Below are positions 29,261 to 38,015 of a stretch of 64,000 nucleotides of DNA, in pieces; positions within the stretch are counted from its first letter, which is position 1; every line of letters starts with the position of its first letter. The stretch lies in the NCBI RefSeq assembly GCF_002812985.1, contig NZ_PGCP01000018.1, positions 97,740-161,739 of the forward strand, read 5' to 3'. Below the pieces are notes generated by a model, which searched no databases, was not told the origin of the DNA, and saw nothing but the letters and a program-made list of their open reading frames with translations. The translations under genes were made by a program, and so were the position numbers. The stretch is from Aeromonas lusitana. Lineage in GTDB: Bacteria > Pseudomonadota > Gammaproteobacteria > Enterobacterales > Aeromonadaceae.

Positions 29261-30826
29261 ATGACCCCTATTTCATGTCATATCAAACAGTTGCAACTGC
29301 CTTATCTGCCCGGCATTGCGCCCCTCACGTTTTCCCTGCCCCAGGGGCCCTGTACCCTGATCGGTCGCAATGGCATCGGCAAGAGCCTGCTGCTGGAGGT
29401 GCTGGCCGGTCTGCGCGCTCCGGTATCCGGCAAGGTGGAATGGGCTCAGCCCGTTGCTTGGCTTTCCCAATTTGCGTCAGGCAGTGAAGGCTCAGTGGCC
29501 GACGTTATTGGTTGGGGGGAGGCTCTGTGTGCCCTTGAGCGCATCGAATTGGGCAGTATCGACAGTCGGGATTTCGAGCGGCTGGCGGATCGTTGGACCC
29601 TGCGAGAGGACCTCGCGGCGCTCTTGGCCGAGGCCAATCTGGATGTCGATCTCAAGCAACCCCTGACCTGCTTAAGCGGTGGTCAGCTCACCCGGATAAG
29701 GCTGTTGGCGCTCTTTGCCAACCCGGATCACTTTCTGTTGTTGGATGAGCCGGACAACCACCTGGATGTCAGTGGCATCGACTGGCTGGGGCAGCTGCTG
29801 GCGCGCCACCCTGGCGGTTATCTGCTGGTGAGCCACGACAGGCGGCTGCTTAATCAGGCGCAGCAACTGTTTGAGTTAAGCGAGCAGGGGCTGCAAAGCT
29901 CGCAGCTTTCATTCCAGGCCTATTTACAGCAGCAGGCACAGGAGCAGGCTGCCAGAGGTGCGCGCTTGAATCAGACCGTGCGCAGTGAGAAGGCGGCAGC
30001 CCAGGCACTGCAAAGAGTGCGAGAGCAGGCGGCGAAGCGCGCCAGTCAGGGTCGCCGGGAGCGCGGCTCTCAGGCCAAGGTACTGCTGGATTTCAACAAA
30101 GATCAGGCGGGCAAATCCCTTGGCAAGGTGCTGGATCGCCACGAGCGCGGTCATCAACAGCAACTGACCCAGAAGGCGGATGCGGCCGCCGCATTGGCAG
30201 CGGTGCAACCCCTGCGCATGCAGTGGCAGTATGGGGGGGATGCCAGCAAGCAGGGCTGTGCCCAGCCGCTGGTGATTACGGCGGCCAGCCATCCCCGTTG
30301 GCACAACCAGAGCGTCAGTCTAGTGCTACAGCGGGGGGATCGCTGCCTGCTCAGTGGCAAAAACGGTAGCGGCAAGTCGAGCCTGCTCAAGATGCTGCGC
30401 GGGGAGCTAATGGCCGAGTCGGGCACCTTCCGCATCAATGGCCGGATGGCCTGCCTCGATCAGGGGCTCAGACTGATTGCTCGGGCGCTCAGCCCGCTTG
30501 CCAACCTGCTGGCGGTGGCGCCTGATCTGGCTGAGAGCGAGGCCAGAACCCGGCTGGCGGGCATAGGATTACGGCGAGACAGAGCCTTGCAGCCGAGCCA
30601 CGAGCTCAGCGGTGGCGAGCGGCTAAAATTGGGCCTCTTGATGGTACTGGCCCAGCGGCCAGAACTACTGCTGCTCGATGAACCGGACAATCATCTGGAT
30701 CACGCCTCACGCCAGCTGCTCACTCAGGTGCTGGCTGACTATCCCGGCACCCTGCTGCTGATTTCCCACGATCCCGACTTTGTGGCCGGAGTGGGGATTG
30801 AGCGGGAGTATTGGTTGGAGGGATAA
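29261..30826 (+). CDS. ABC-F family ATP-binding protein
   Basis: Soluble duplicated ABC ATPase of 521 residues without membrane segments, the class that acts on ribosomes in translation or antibiotic protection. The first domain has GRNGIGKS at 35-42, LSGGQLTRIRLLALF near 137 and LLLDEPDNHLD near 159. A basic, Gln/Arg/Ala-rich linker follows at about 215-285, the usual position of the P-site tRNA interaction motif. The second domain has SGKNGSGKSS near 364, LSGGERLKLGLL near 448 and LLLDEPDNHLD. It is shorter than EttA/Uup/YheS and not readily equal to any of them. CAGGAG lies ahead of the ATG. Confidence 0.9.
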   Translation: MTPISCHIKQLQLPYLPGIAPLTFSLPQGPCTLIGRNGIGKSLLLEVLAGLRAPVSGKVEWAQPVAWLSQFASGSEGSVADVIGWGEALCALERIELGSIDSRDFERLADRWTLREDLAALLAEANLDVDLKQPLTCLSGGQLTRIRLLALFANPDHFLLLDEPDNHLDVSGIDWLGQLLARHPGGYLLVSHDRRLLNQAQQLFELSEQGLQSSQLSFQAYLQQQAQEQAARGARLNQTVRSEKAAAQALQRVREQAAKRASQGRRERGSQAKVLLDFNKDQAGKSLGKVLDRHERGHQQQLTQKADAAAALAAVQPLRMQWQYGGDASKQGCAQPLVITAASHPRWHNQSVSLVLQRGDRCLLSGKNGSGKSSLLKMLRGELMAESGTFRINGRMACLDQGLRLIARALSPLANLLAVAPDLAESEARTRLAGIGLRRDRALQPSHELSGGERLKLGLLMVLAQRPELLLLDEPDNHLDHASRQLLTQVLADYPGTLLLISHDPDFVAGVGIEREYWLEG

Positions 30827-30899
30827 GGGGTTAAATCGTGAGCCAGCCGAGCAATGGCTAGCTCAGAAAGGTGGGTGTCCTAGATTTTCCTAGATGTAG

Positions 30900-31031
30900 A
30901 TAGACCTGGACAGCTATCTGGAACACTACAACACCCAACGGCCACATCAAGGCCGGATGATGGAGGGGCAGACCCCCTACAGCATGTTTCAAGAAGAGTC
31001 TGAAATTGATACCGAAGGAAGTGCGCACTAA
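30900..31031 (+). pseudogene. C-terminal remnant of an IS transposase
   Basis: An in-frame stretch from about 30900 to the TAA at 31031 encodes YNTQRPHQGRMMEGQTPY and neighbours, the typical end of an IS481/IS3-type DDE integrase core. No start codon, no upstream part and no second end are visible, and a stop at 30897 precedes it. It lies between the ABC-F gene and the AT-rich island, so it probably marks a past insertion or recombination event. Confidence 0.75.
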
Positions 31032-31042
31032 AGTAGCGTAAA

Positions 31043-31071
31043 CAAGACACCGGCTTGAGGCCGGTGTCTTG
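31043..31071. terminator. Strong hairpin between the transposase remnant and the NACHT gene
   Basis: A perfect 12-bp stem, CAAGACACCGGC (31043-31054) with 31060-31071 and a TTGA loop. T-runs on either side are short. It lies about 80 bases beyond the NACHT gene stop. Confidence 0.55.
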
Positions 31072-31149
31072 TGATAACTCGAACTGTACAGAAAAACCTT
31101 GTTAAGGGGATTTTAACATTTAACTAAAATGAGAGTTGACTTAGTAGTG

Positions 31150-34026
31150 TTATTGACTGATAAAAGAGAGGAATTCCTTCATTTTACTATCTCTCACCCC
31201 ATCATTAAGGAATTTTCTAACACTCGGTTTAAACGAATCATTAATTTCATAAAATGTACCCACTTCTTTTTCTGCCTTTATTCTAAGATAAGAATTTGCT
31301 ATTAACCTATTTAGGTTTTTCTGTCTTAGTCCATTGAAATGATTTGAAAAGTTAATGTGAACAAGATTGTTTTCTCTAAATCTATTTCTATAGAAAGAGG
31401 ATAGGAATTTATCAGTCTCAGCTAGTAAAAGGTCATCGTTTTTCCTAGAAATACTATTTAGCATCTCAAAGGAATTTTCAAGATCACCCATAATACATGT
31501 ATTTTTATCTATCTTTGCTTTAAGAAAATCAGAGCCAGGTATCTTGTCATTATGGCAGTTAGAAAACTCACTATAAATAAAATTTGACTCTTCAAAGTTT
31601 GACTCTAGAAATCTTGGGTAGTTTTTAAATTTGCTATCTGAAATATTTAGTTTAGAGAAGTTAAAAGGTGGGAGATCCCCTTTGATATAAAGGCCATTTA
31701 TGTTGTTTGAGCTTTCAGCACCATATATATAGCGAATGTCTTGGCTAAACTCATCTCTTTTGGAAGCCTTTATATGATGGCACATGAGAATTAAGTTTTC
31801 TATAGATGAAATTATTCTCTCGAAATGGACTTTGCTTTCTTTTGTATCATTCTGAGTAATGCCTTTTTCATTTATACGCAGAGTAGAGATTATCTCTTTG
31901 GCAATATCGATAAAATTTTGCGCTCTGCTTGAATAAAATTTAATCAGGTCGCGAAACTCGTAAGAATCTTTATTTGCTTTGGATAGGATAATTGGTAATT
32001 CTGAGCTTTTTCTATTGCTTTCCAATAGTTCAAATAATGAAAGGCTATTGAAATAAGAGTGTAAGAAGTCATATTTATATTTAATGGTATCACCACTGAC
32101 TACTAGTAGTGGATTTTTCTTGATACACTCATATATATGTTTACCCTGTCTATCATACATGAGAGTCGAGGTCTCTTCGACATTTTTCATGGTCCATGAC
32201 TCACCAAAATCTTGATTCAACATTTTGAATAGATCAATCATCTCTATATATGAAATGGAGAAACGATGCCGCTTTTTTTCCCTTTCAAATATAGCTGCAA
32301 TCAGATGATCGTTAAGACTATTTAATGAGTAATATGGTAGAGGTTCTTGATTTAATAAAATATCTATATTTTCTCCACCACCATTCATATTGTCTTCATA
32401 AATGGTTGATAATACATCAACAAAAAATGGAATAACTCGATTGCCACCTGATAAAGCGCACGTTTCTATTAACTTTATTATTTTGGGGATGACGTCATCT
32501 TTATTAATGTAGTCATTGAATCGTCTATTAAGATATCTTTGACATTTGTCAATGTCAAAACCAAGTAGTTTATATTTCTTTATATTGTAGTTAGATAGAA
32601 TATCTTCGGATAGAAAAGAGCTTTCCCTTGACGTGAGTAATATTCTTGTTGCACCTAATTCGTTATATAATTTGTTTATAGATTTAAAAAATTCTAAAAC
32701 ATTAAATTTATCACCAAATAATGAGGATAGTTCATCTAGCCCATCAATTATAATTATAATATTTCCGGTTAAAATGGATAACTCAAAAGTGTTCTTATCA
32801 AATATATGACTATGACCTAAGTATTTAGCTTGAAGTTCATAAATGTCATATATGCTATTTATTGATGCTGTAGTAATATTGTTTTTCTCAAGGTGCTTTC
32901 TTATGTCTTCAGATCTTATAAAGACGGTTACATGCTTCGATACATCCTCAGTGATAAGCATGTTAGCCAACGCTAGGCATAACGATGTTTTACCGATGCC
33001 GCCACTTCCTATAATGATGCTAGCGCTGAATTCAGATTGTGATATTAGTTCATTTTTAAGATATTTCACTGCAGTGTCAGATACTTTGTCCCCTCTATAT
33101 ATAATATCTTGATTTGTATAAAACTCGATTATGTCGGGAGCCTCTGCCTGCTTAAATTCAGAGTCTATACAGAAATTCCAAATATATTTATCATAAGTCA
33201 TTTCAGTGGAAGAAAACTTTGGGTACCCCCTTTGAGATAACACATCATAAAGAGTTGTTGTATTTCTACCTTTTTCTCTTGGTCTTAATATCGTTACATC
33301 ATCTACAGTTATATTTCTATTTATTATTTCATCTGCAATTCTATTTATTGTGTGACTGATAATTATGTTGTGGTGAAGTGCCACAACATATGAATTTTCT
33401 GATGTAGGTGTTTTTGTTTTCCACATTTCAAATTTAATCTTGTTTGTACCGGAATGGTCCGTTCCTTCTTGTAGGTTAATAATTGGAACTCTATTTTTAG
33501 ATGCCATACCTATAATATCAGATGCCTTGGTTAGCTCATATGAGCGTTTAATCATAGGGAGAGGCGTTTTTGAGGGTCTTTCGAATAAATTTCTGCCATC
33601 TATATGAGACAATAGGTCTTTTATGTTTTCAGGAAAATCAATGTTTTTGGTAAAGTCTATATATAAGTTACCAGCTAAATATCTTGGTGAAGAGTCATCC
33701 TCACGTTTGATTTGAATGAGTTTTGTTTTTCCGTTTTCTTGTAGGTTTCTCCAATGCTCAGCAGTAGATAAGAAAGTTTCTATACCAACGCCACCACTTC
33801 TATTATCTGCTTTTTCTTTATATTTTTTGGTAGTAACAACTAATATTATATCAGCATCAAAAACTCCTTTTTCCATATAAAGGTTTTTATCTATAAAAGA
33901 ATCAAGATCATATCCATCCCAAATTACATGGATAGATTGATATTGCTCCAGAGTATCTGCAAGATTTTTGACCCATAAACGATGTTCTTCACTATCCCAA
34001 CTGTAAGAAATGAAAATTTTTTTCAT
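31150..34026 (-). CDS. SEFIR/TIR-NACHT domain protein, candidate antiviral STAND ATPase
   Basis: A 958-residue protein in an AT-rich gene (about one third GC by eye, against about 60% around it), so very likely acquired. Residues 1-145 form a SEFIR/TIR-like domain starting MKKIFISYSWDSEEHRLWV; Glu83 in GGVGIE is the candidate NADase glutamate. Residues 150-330 are unassigned. A NACHT ATPase follows, with Walker A GSGGIGKT near 340, Walker B IIIIIDGLDEL near 422-432 and TSRESSFL near 462. A helical region comes next, then near 785-820 a pentapeptide-like stretch (FNFSKLNISDSKF, SNFEESNF). TIR-STAND proteins are known antiphage sensors that consume NAD+ after phage detection; the role here is inferred. 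No strong ribosome site is seen. Confidence 0.85.
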   Translation of the reverse strand: MKKIFISYSWDSEEHRLWVKNLADTLEQYQSIHVIWDGYDLDSFIDKNLYMEKGVFDADIILVVTTKKYKEKADNRSGGVGIETFLSTAEHWRNLQENGKTKLIQIKREDDSSPRYLAGNLYIDFTKNIDFPENIKDLLSHIDGRNLFERPSKTPLPMIKRSYELTKASDIIGMASKNRVPIINLQEGTDHSGTNKIKFEMWKTKTPTSENSYVVALHHNIIISHTINRIADEIINRNITVDDVTILRPREKGRNTTTLYDVLSQRGYPKFSSTEMTYDKYIWNFCIDSEFKQAEAPDIIEFYTNQDIIYRGDKVSDTAVKYLKNELISQSEFSASIIIGSGGIGKTSLCLALANMLITEDVSKHVTVFIRSEDIRKHLEKNNITTASINSIYDIYELQAKYLGHSHIFDKNTFELSILTGNIIIIIDGLDELSSLFGDKFNVLEFFKSINKLYNELGATRILLTSRESSFLSEDILSNYNIKKYKLLGFDIDKCQRYLNRRFNDYINKDDVIPKIIKLIETCALSGGNRVIPFFVDVLSTIYEDNMNGGGENIDILLNQEPLPYYSLNSLNDHLIAAIFEREKKRHRFSISYIEMIDLFKMLNQDFGESWTMKNVEETSTLMYDRQGKHIYECIKKNPLLVVSGDTIKYKYDFLHSYFNSLSLFELLESNRKSSELPIILSKANKDSYEFRDLIKFYSSRAQNFIDIAKEIISTLRINEKGITQNDTKESKVHFERIISSIENLILMCHHIKASKRDEFSQDIRYIYGAESSNNINGLYIKGDLPPFNFSKLNISDSKFKNYPRFLESNFEESNFIYSEFSNCHNDKIPGSDFLKAKIDKNTCIMGDLENSFEMLNSISRKNDDLLLAETDKFLSSFYRNRFRENNLVHINFSNHFNGLRQKNLNRLIANSYLRIKAEKEVGTFYEINDSFKPSVRKFLNDGVRDSKMKEFLSFISQ

Positions 34027-34342
34027 GAAAGTGGCTTTGATGTAAATGAATTAAGTCAATTGATAGCCATTGTCAGAATAAGCCAACGCTACCGCCCCTG
34101 GATTACAGCTTCCAATGCGCTTCATCGACCAGCGGGAGGGGTCCGGATGGTGCTGTAGGCGCCGAATGACCAGCATATCCGCAAGCCTCATATGCAAACC
34201 AGTCAGAAGATGACGTACTATCAGGAAGATCTGCGTTTTATGCGCTAGCTCACCAATTGGTGTCTAAGCCGGATAGAGGGGTAGACCAGTAATCGCTGGC
34301 GGCGGGTTGTTATCTCGACCATCAAGTAACCAGGTGACTGCC
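34027..34342. other. Noncoding region upstream of the NACHT gene
   Basis: The first 60 or so bases are AT-rich and should hold the NACHT promoter. The rest is of mixed to higher GC and looks like scrambled remnants rather than a gene: short frames only, none with a ribosome site plus protein-like composition. It probably contains one edge of the acquired island. Confidence 0.4.
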
Positions 34343-34374
34343 AATAAAATCCCCCTTGATGGGGGATTTTATTG
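34343..34374. terminator. Terminator of the BetT-like gene
   Basis: A perfect 13-bp stem AATAAAATCCCCC (34343-34355) with 34361-34373. It lies about 120 bases beyond the transporter stop and works in either direction. Confidence 0.75.
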
Positions 34375-34492
34375 CTCATGATTGGCGTCTGTACAATCAG
34401 TTCAACCTATTCAATAGGCCTGCAAGGCAGAAGGCGTTGCCACACTTTCCAACCAATCTCGCCAACCCATATTTGCACCCAGCCAAGGGCCA

Positions 34493-36517
34493 TCAGCCCC
34501 CAGCCTCTGGCGGGCTGTGCTCCGGCGCCGCGCTCAACAGATCTTGCCCCTCGTCCTGGCTTAGCACCAGATAGCGTTCGTACTGGCGCAAGACGTCTGC
34601 ACTCAGCTCGTCCCGGGTCAGGTACTGGATGTCGTAACCGGCGCGGCCATCGGCGAAGAAGGTCATGGGCTCGAAGATGCGGGCGTCCGGGTCGTGGTTG
34701 TGGGTCGCCTCCAGCGGGTTGAAGGCGGGGGCGGGTCTGGATTCGATGCGCACCCCGTAACCGAAGTCGCGTCGTCCCTCCTGGGGTACCAGCAGCAGGC
34801 ACTGATCCGGGTCGCTCTGCTCGACCCGGCTGGTGAGGCCGCGGGCCTCAAACTCGCGGCACAGGGCGGTTAGGGCGGGCAGGGCGGTTTCGCCGAGGAA
34901 CCGGCGGGCATCCTCCTCGTGGGAGGGGCTTAGCAGGTGATCCATGCGGGTGCGCCACTGCTTGCCATTCCAGAAATCAGTGGCGGGGGAGAGACGCCGC
35001 GCCGAGTGCTCCTTGTCCGCAATCAGGCCGCGCACCAGGCCGAGACAGAGCAGCACCATGATGAAGGCGAACGGCAGGGCGGCGATGAGGGTCATGGATT
35101 GCAGGGCTGCCAGCCCCCCCGTACTCATCAGGGTGCCGGCGGTGATCCCGAGCAGCAGGGCCCAGAACAGGCGCTGCCAGATGGGGGAGTGTTCCTTGCC
35201 CTGGGTGGCGATGTTGTCGATGACAAAGGCCCCCGAGTCGGCGGAGGTGACGAAGAAGACGCTGATGAGGATCACCGCCAGCGCCGAGGTGATGTCGGCC
35301 CCCGGCAAGAGGTCAAAGAAGTTGAACAGCAGGGTGTCGATGTTGCCGACCGAGTCGATTAGCGTCTGGCCCCCTTCGTGCTGGCTGGCCCAGATGGCCG
35401 CGTTGCCAAACACCGTCATCCACAGCAGGTTGAAGGCGGTGGGGACGAACAGCACACCGAGGATGAACTCACGCAGGGTGCGGCCACGGGAGATGCGGGC
35501 GATGAAGAGGCCGACGAAGGGGGACCAGGAGATCCACCAGGCCCAGTAGAGCAGGGTCCAGTTGCCAAACCAGCCCGCCTGGCGGGTCTCGCTGTAGGTG
35601 AAGGTGCGAAAGGTGAGCTGGGTGAGAGACGAGACATAGTTGCCTATGTTCTCACTGAGGGCCCCCAGCAGGTATTGGGTGGGGCCGGCCAGCAGCACGA
35701 ACAGCAATAGCACTATGGCGAGGAAGAGGTTGAGCTCTGAGAGGCGCTTGACCCCCTTATCGAGACCGGTGACCGCAGACAAACCCGCCAGGCCGACCAC
35801 GACCCCGATCAGGGTGAAGCGAAACAGCTCCCCCGAGGTGTCGAGCCCGGTGAGCCTTGTGATCCCCGCCGACAGTTGCAGCACACCATAGCCCAAGGTC
35901 GTGGCGATGCCGAAGATGGTGCCCACCAGGGCGAACACATCCACGGCGTGGCCGAGTGGCCCGTGGATCCGCTCCTTGAAGATGGGATAGAGGCCGGAGC
36001 GGATGGTCAGCGGCAGGTTATAGCGAAAGCCGAAATAGGCCAGCACCAGGCCGACGATGGCGTAGATGGCCCAGGCGTGAAAGCCCCAGTGAAAGAAGGT
36101 GGTGACCATGGCCTCGCGGGCGGCAACCTGCGTGAGGGGCGCCGCCTGGGGCGGGGAGACGAAGTGGGTCATGGGCTCGCCCACCCCGAAGTACATGAGC
36201 CCTATCCCCATGCCGGCGGCAAACAGCATGGCGAGCCAGGAGGTGAAACTGAACTCGGGCCGGGCGTCATCCGGGCCCAGGCGAATGCTGCCATAGCTGC
36301 TAAACGCCAGCACCAGTAGCAGGATCAGGAACATGCCGACCACCAGCACGTAGAACCAGCTGAAGTGTTCCGTGATCCAGCTCTGGCCTGCGCCAAAGAA
36401 GCGGGCGGCGGCCTCCGGTGCCAGAGAGCAGATGGCCAGCAAGGCCGCGATAAACAGCAGGCTCGGGATCACGATGGGCAGGGAGAGGGTGCTGCGAGGC
36501 GGGCGGGATGCGTTCAT
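34493..36517 (-). CDS. betT: BCCT-family choline/betaine transporter, BetT-like
   Basis: Inner-membrane secondary transporter for choline or betaine in osmoprotection. The 674-residue length is close to E. coli BetT (677). About 12 membrane helices fill the first 510 residues. The BCCT motifs are MGIGLMYFGVGEPM and WWISWSPFVGLFIARISRGRTLREFI, with the Trp-rich substrate site, followed by a large cytoplasmic C-terminal domain from about 515 that senses osmotic state in BetT. Choline rather than betaine is favoured by length and tail. No betaine synthesis genes (betA, betB, betI) are in the window, so it may import for use elsewhere. Confidence 0.88.
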   Translation of the reverse strand: MNASRPPRSTLSLPIVIPSLLFIAALLAICSLAPEAAARFFGAGQSWITEHFSWFYVLVVGMFLILLLVLAFSSYGSIRLGPDDARPEFSFTSWLAMLFAAGMGIGLMYFGVGEPMTHFVSPPQAAPLTQVAAREAMVTTFFHWGFHAWAIYAIVGLVLAYFGFRYNLPLTIRSGLYPIFKERIHGPLGHAVDVFALVGTIFGIATTLGYGVLQLSAGITRLTGLDTSGELFRFTLIGVVVGLAGLSAVTGLDKGVKRLSELNLFLAIVLLLFVLLAGPTQYLLGALSENIGNYVSSLTQLTFRTFTYSETRQAGWFGNWTLLYWAWWISWSPFVGLFIARISRGRTLREFILGVLFVPTAFNLLWMTVFGNAAIWASQHEGGQTLIDSVGNIDTLLFNFFDLLPGADITSALAVILISVFFVTSADSGAFVIDNIATQGKEHSPIWQRLFWALLLGITAGTLMSTGGLAALQSMTLIAALPFAFIMVLLCLGLVRGLIADKEHSARRLSPATDFWNGKQWRTRMDHLLSPSHEEDARRFLGETALPALTALCREFEARGLTSRVEQSDPDQCLLLVPQEGRRDFGYGVRIESRPAPAFNPLEATHNHDPDARIFEPMTFFADGRAGYDIQYLTRDELSADVLRQYERYLVLSQDEGQDLLSAAPEHSPPEAGG

Positions 36518-36798
36518 AGGGCACCTTAGAGTGGAGATTCCAGCTACTAGTTAAGTGGGTTTGGGCCTAAAAGACAGGGGAGGGGGCATTTTGTTCAACC
36601 CCTTGGCGGCACTTTCGCCAGTGCCTGACAGCCCGTGACGGATGAGTTGGGCTCAATGGCAAAGAGCTAGGCTGATGGGGGCGGTCACCTTGGTGGCCCT
36701 TCGGCGGGAGGACTATAGTGCAAGCGGAAGAGGGAGACGGCTGAGCCCGTGCCCTCGTTGCCAGAACCGCAATCGAATCAAGAATGAGGGCTTGTCAT

Positions 36799-37200
36799 AT
36801 GAAAGGTATTGCCATCCTGATGACGGTGTTTTTGATGGGAATGGGGGTCGCCCACAGCGCCACGCCGACGGTGCAGGGCGTGAGCTCGGCGGCAGAGCAG
36901 GCGTGCGAGGCGCAAGCGGCGGCCAAGAAGCTGGCGGGCGCGGCCAAGACCAGTTTTATCGGCAAGTGCGTCAAGACGGCCCCTGCCGCCGATGGGGCTA
37001 GCGCCAAGGCAACTCAGTGCGAGAAGGCGGCCGCCGACAAGAAGCTGGCGGGAGCGGCCAAGAACAGCTTTATCCAAAAATGCGTGAAGACGGACGCGGC
37101 CACCGACAAGGCGAGCCAGTGTGAGAAGGCGGCGGCTGACAAGAAGCTGGCGGGAGCCGCCAAAAACAGCTTTATCCAAAAATGCGTCAAGACCGCTTGA
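36799..37200 (+). CDS. psiF: PsiF repeat protein with three repeats
   Basis: A small exported protein of 133 residues. The ATG at 36799 gives a signal peptide MKGIAILMTVFLMGMGVAHS; an upstream ATG would add five residues ahead of it. The mature part is three PsiF repeats of the form CExxAAxKKLAGAAKxSFIxKCVKT. Repeats two and three are almost identical also at DNA level, which points to recent duplication. In E. coli the gene is phosphate-starvation induced and has two repeats; its molecular role is unknown. It has its own terminator and stands upstream of the bufferin operon. Confidence 0.85.
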   Translation: MKGIAILMTVFLMGMGVAHSATPTVQGVSSAAEQACEAQAAAKKLAGAAKTSFIGKCVKTAPAADGASAKATQCEKAAADKKLAGAAKNSFIQKCVKTDAATDKASQCEKAAADKKLAGAAKNSFIQKCVKTA

Positions 37201-37292
37201 GGCCAGGTACAGCGCCGCGAGGCACGTGAGTAAGCGCTTCCTGGTGGGGTGACAAGAGTGGAAGGGGGACTCTCTTTCCCGGACATAGAGCG

Positions 37293-37313
37293 AGGGGCCA
37301 GAGGCCCCTTTTT
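37293..37313 (+). terminator. Terminator of psiF
   Basis: AGGGGCC pairs with GGCCCCT around a three-base loop, followed by TTTTCT. Confidence 0.75.
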
Positions 37314-37693
37314 CTATTGCCTCTGCAGGAGTATTCATCCATCTGTCGGTCTATTGATGGAGTATTTCACTGCTTAGTTGATTCTGGTGGCATGTGTGGT
37401 GAGTTTTAATCGCTAAATACAGCGTTAAATGCCGTTTCCATTACGCTGATTATCCTTCCCCGACCCTCTCCCGAGACGTGCTGCACCTTGTCCATTTTTC
37501 CTGTCTAAATATTTGTCTTATATAACAGCTGGTTAACGGTATCTCACCTTGCCAGATGCCATCAAGGCTATCTTTTGATGAAATCTTTTCCTCCCTGGTC
37601 CGGTTTTATTGCAGGTAGCCGGATGCCATGGCCCCGGCAACACATTCACACCGCAGAGATCAGCCGTCAGGCTCAACAACAAGGAATATGCAT
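37314..37693. promoter_or_regulatory. Upstream region of the bufferin operon
   Basis: About 380 noncoding bases. The middle is AT-rich (around 37370-37580), as expected for promoters. CATCAA near 37560 and TTGATG near 37576 could pair as a short hairpin. I could not identify an operator or a sigma-factor box with confidence. Confidence 0.4.
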
Positions 37694-37957
37694 ATGAACG
37701 TGAAAAAAAGCACCGCCATCACCTGCGCCATGACGGGTCTGCTGGCCCTGGGCGCCCAGATGGTAGCCGCGCCGGCCATGGCTGCCGAGGAGAAGGAGAA
37801 GTGCTACGGGGTGGTGAAGGCGGGCAAGAACGACTGCGCCACCAAGACGGCCTCCTGCGCCGGCACCGCCAAGATGGATGCCCAGGGCGATGCCTTCGTG
37901 GTGGTGCCAAAGGGTCTGTGCGAGAAGCTGGCGGGCGGTTCCCTGCAACCGAAATAA
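37694..37957 (+). CDS. bufA1: Bufferin-type RiPP precursor (DUF2282)
   Basis: An 87-residue DUF2282 protein, the precursor of copper-binding peptides called bufferins. The ATG at 37694 lies 8 bases after AAGGA; an ATG six bases earlier is too close. The signal peptide ends in APAMA, so the mature product is periplasmic. Four cysteines remain, at 37, 48, 55 and 76 (EKCYGV, NDCATK, ASCAG, GLCEKL), the family pattern. The MNIO enzyme of the next gene is known to convert such cysteines to thiooxazoles. It is the first gene of a four-gene operon. Confidence 0.88.
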   Translation: MNVKKSTAITCAMTGLLALGAQMVAAPAMAAEEKEKCYGVVKAGKNDCATKTASCAGTAKMDAQGDAFVVVPKGLCEKLAGGSLQPK

Positions 37958-38015
37958 GCCCGCAGCCAGGGTGCGGTACTCGCCGCGCCCTGGCCATTTT
38001 ACAAGAGATCCCACC

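Noticed and set aside
34210..34248. Short frame beginning MTYYQEDLRFMR upstream of the NACHT gene
   Set aside because: Twelve codons with no good ribosome site and on the opposite strand to the island gene.
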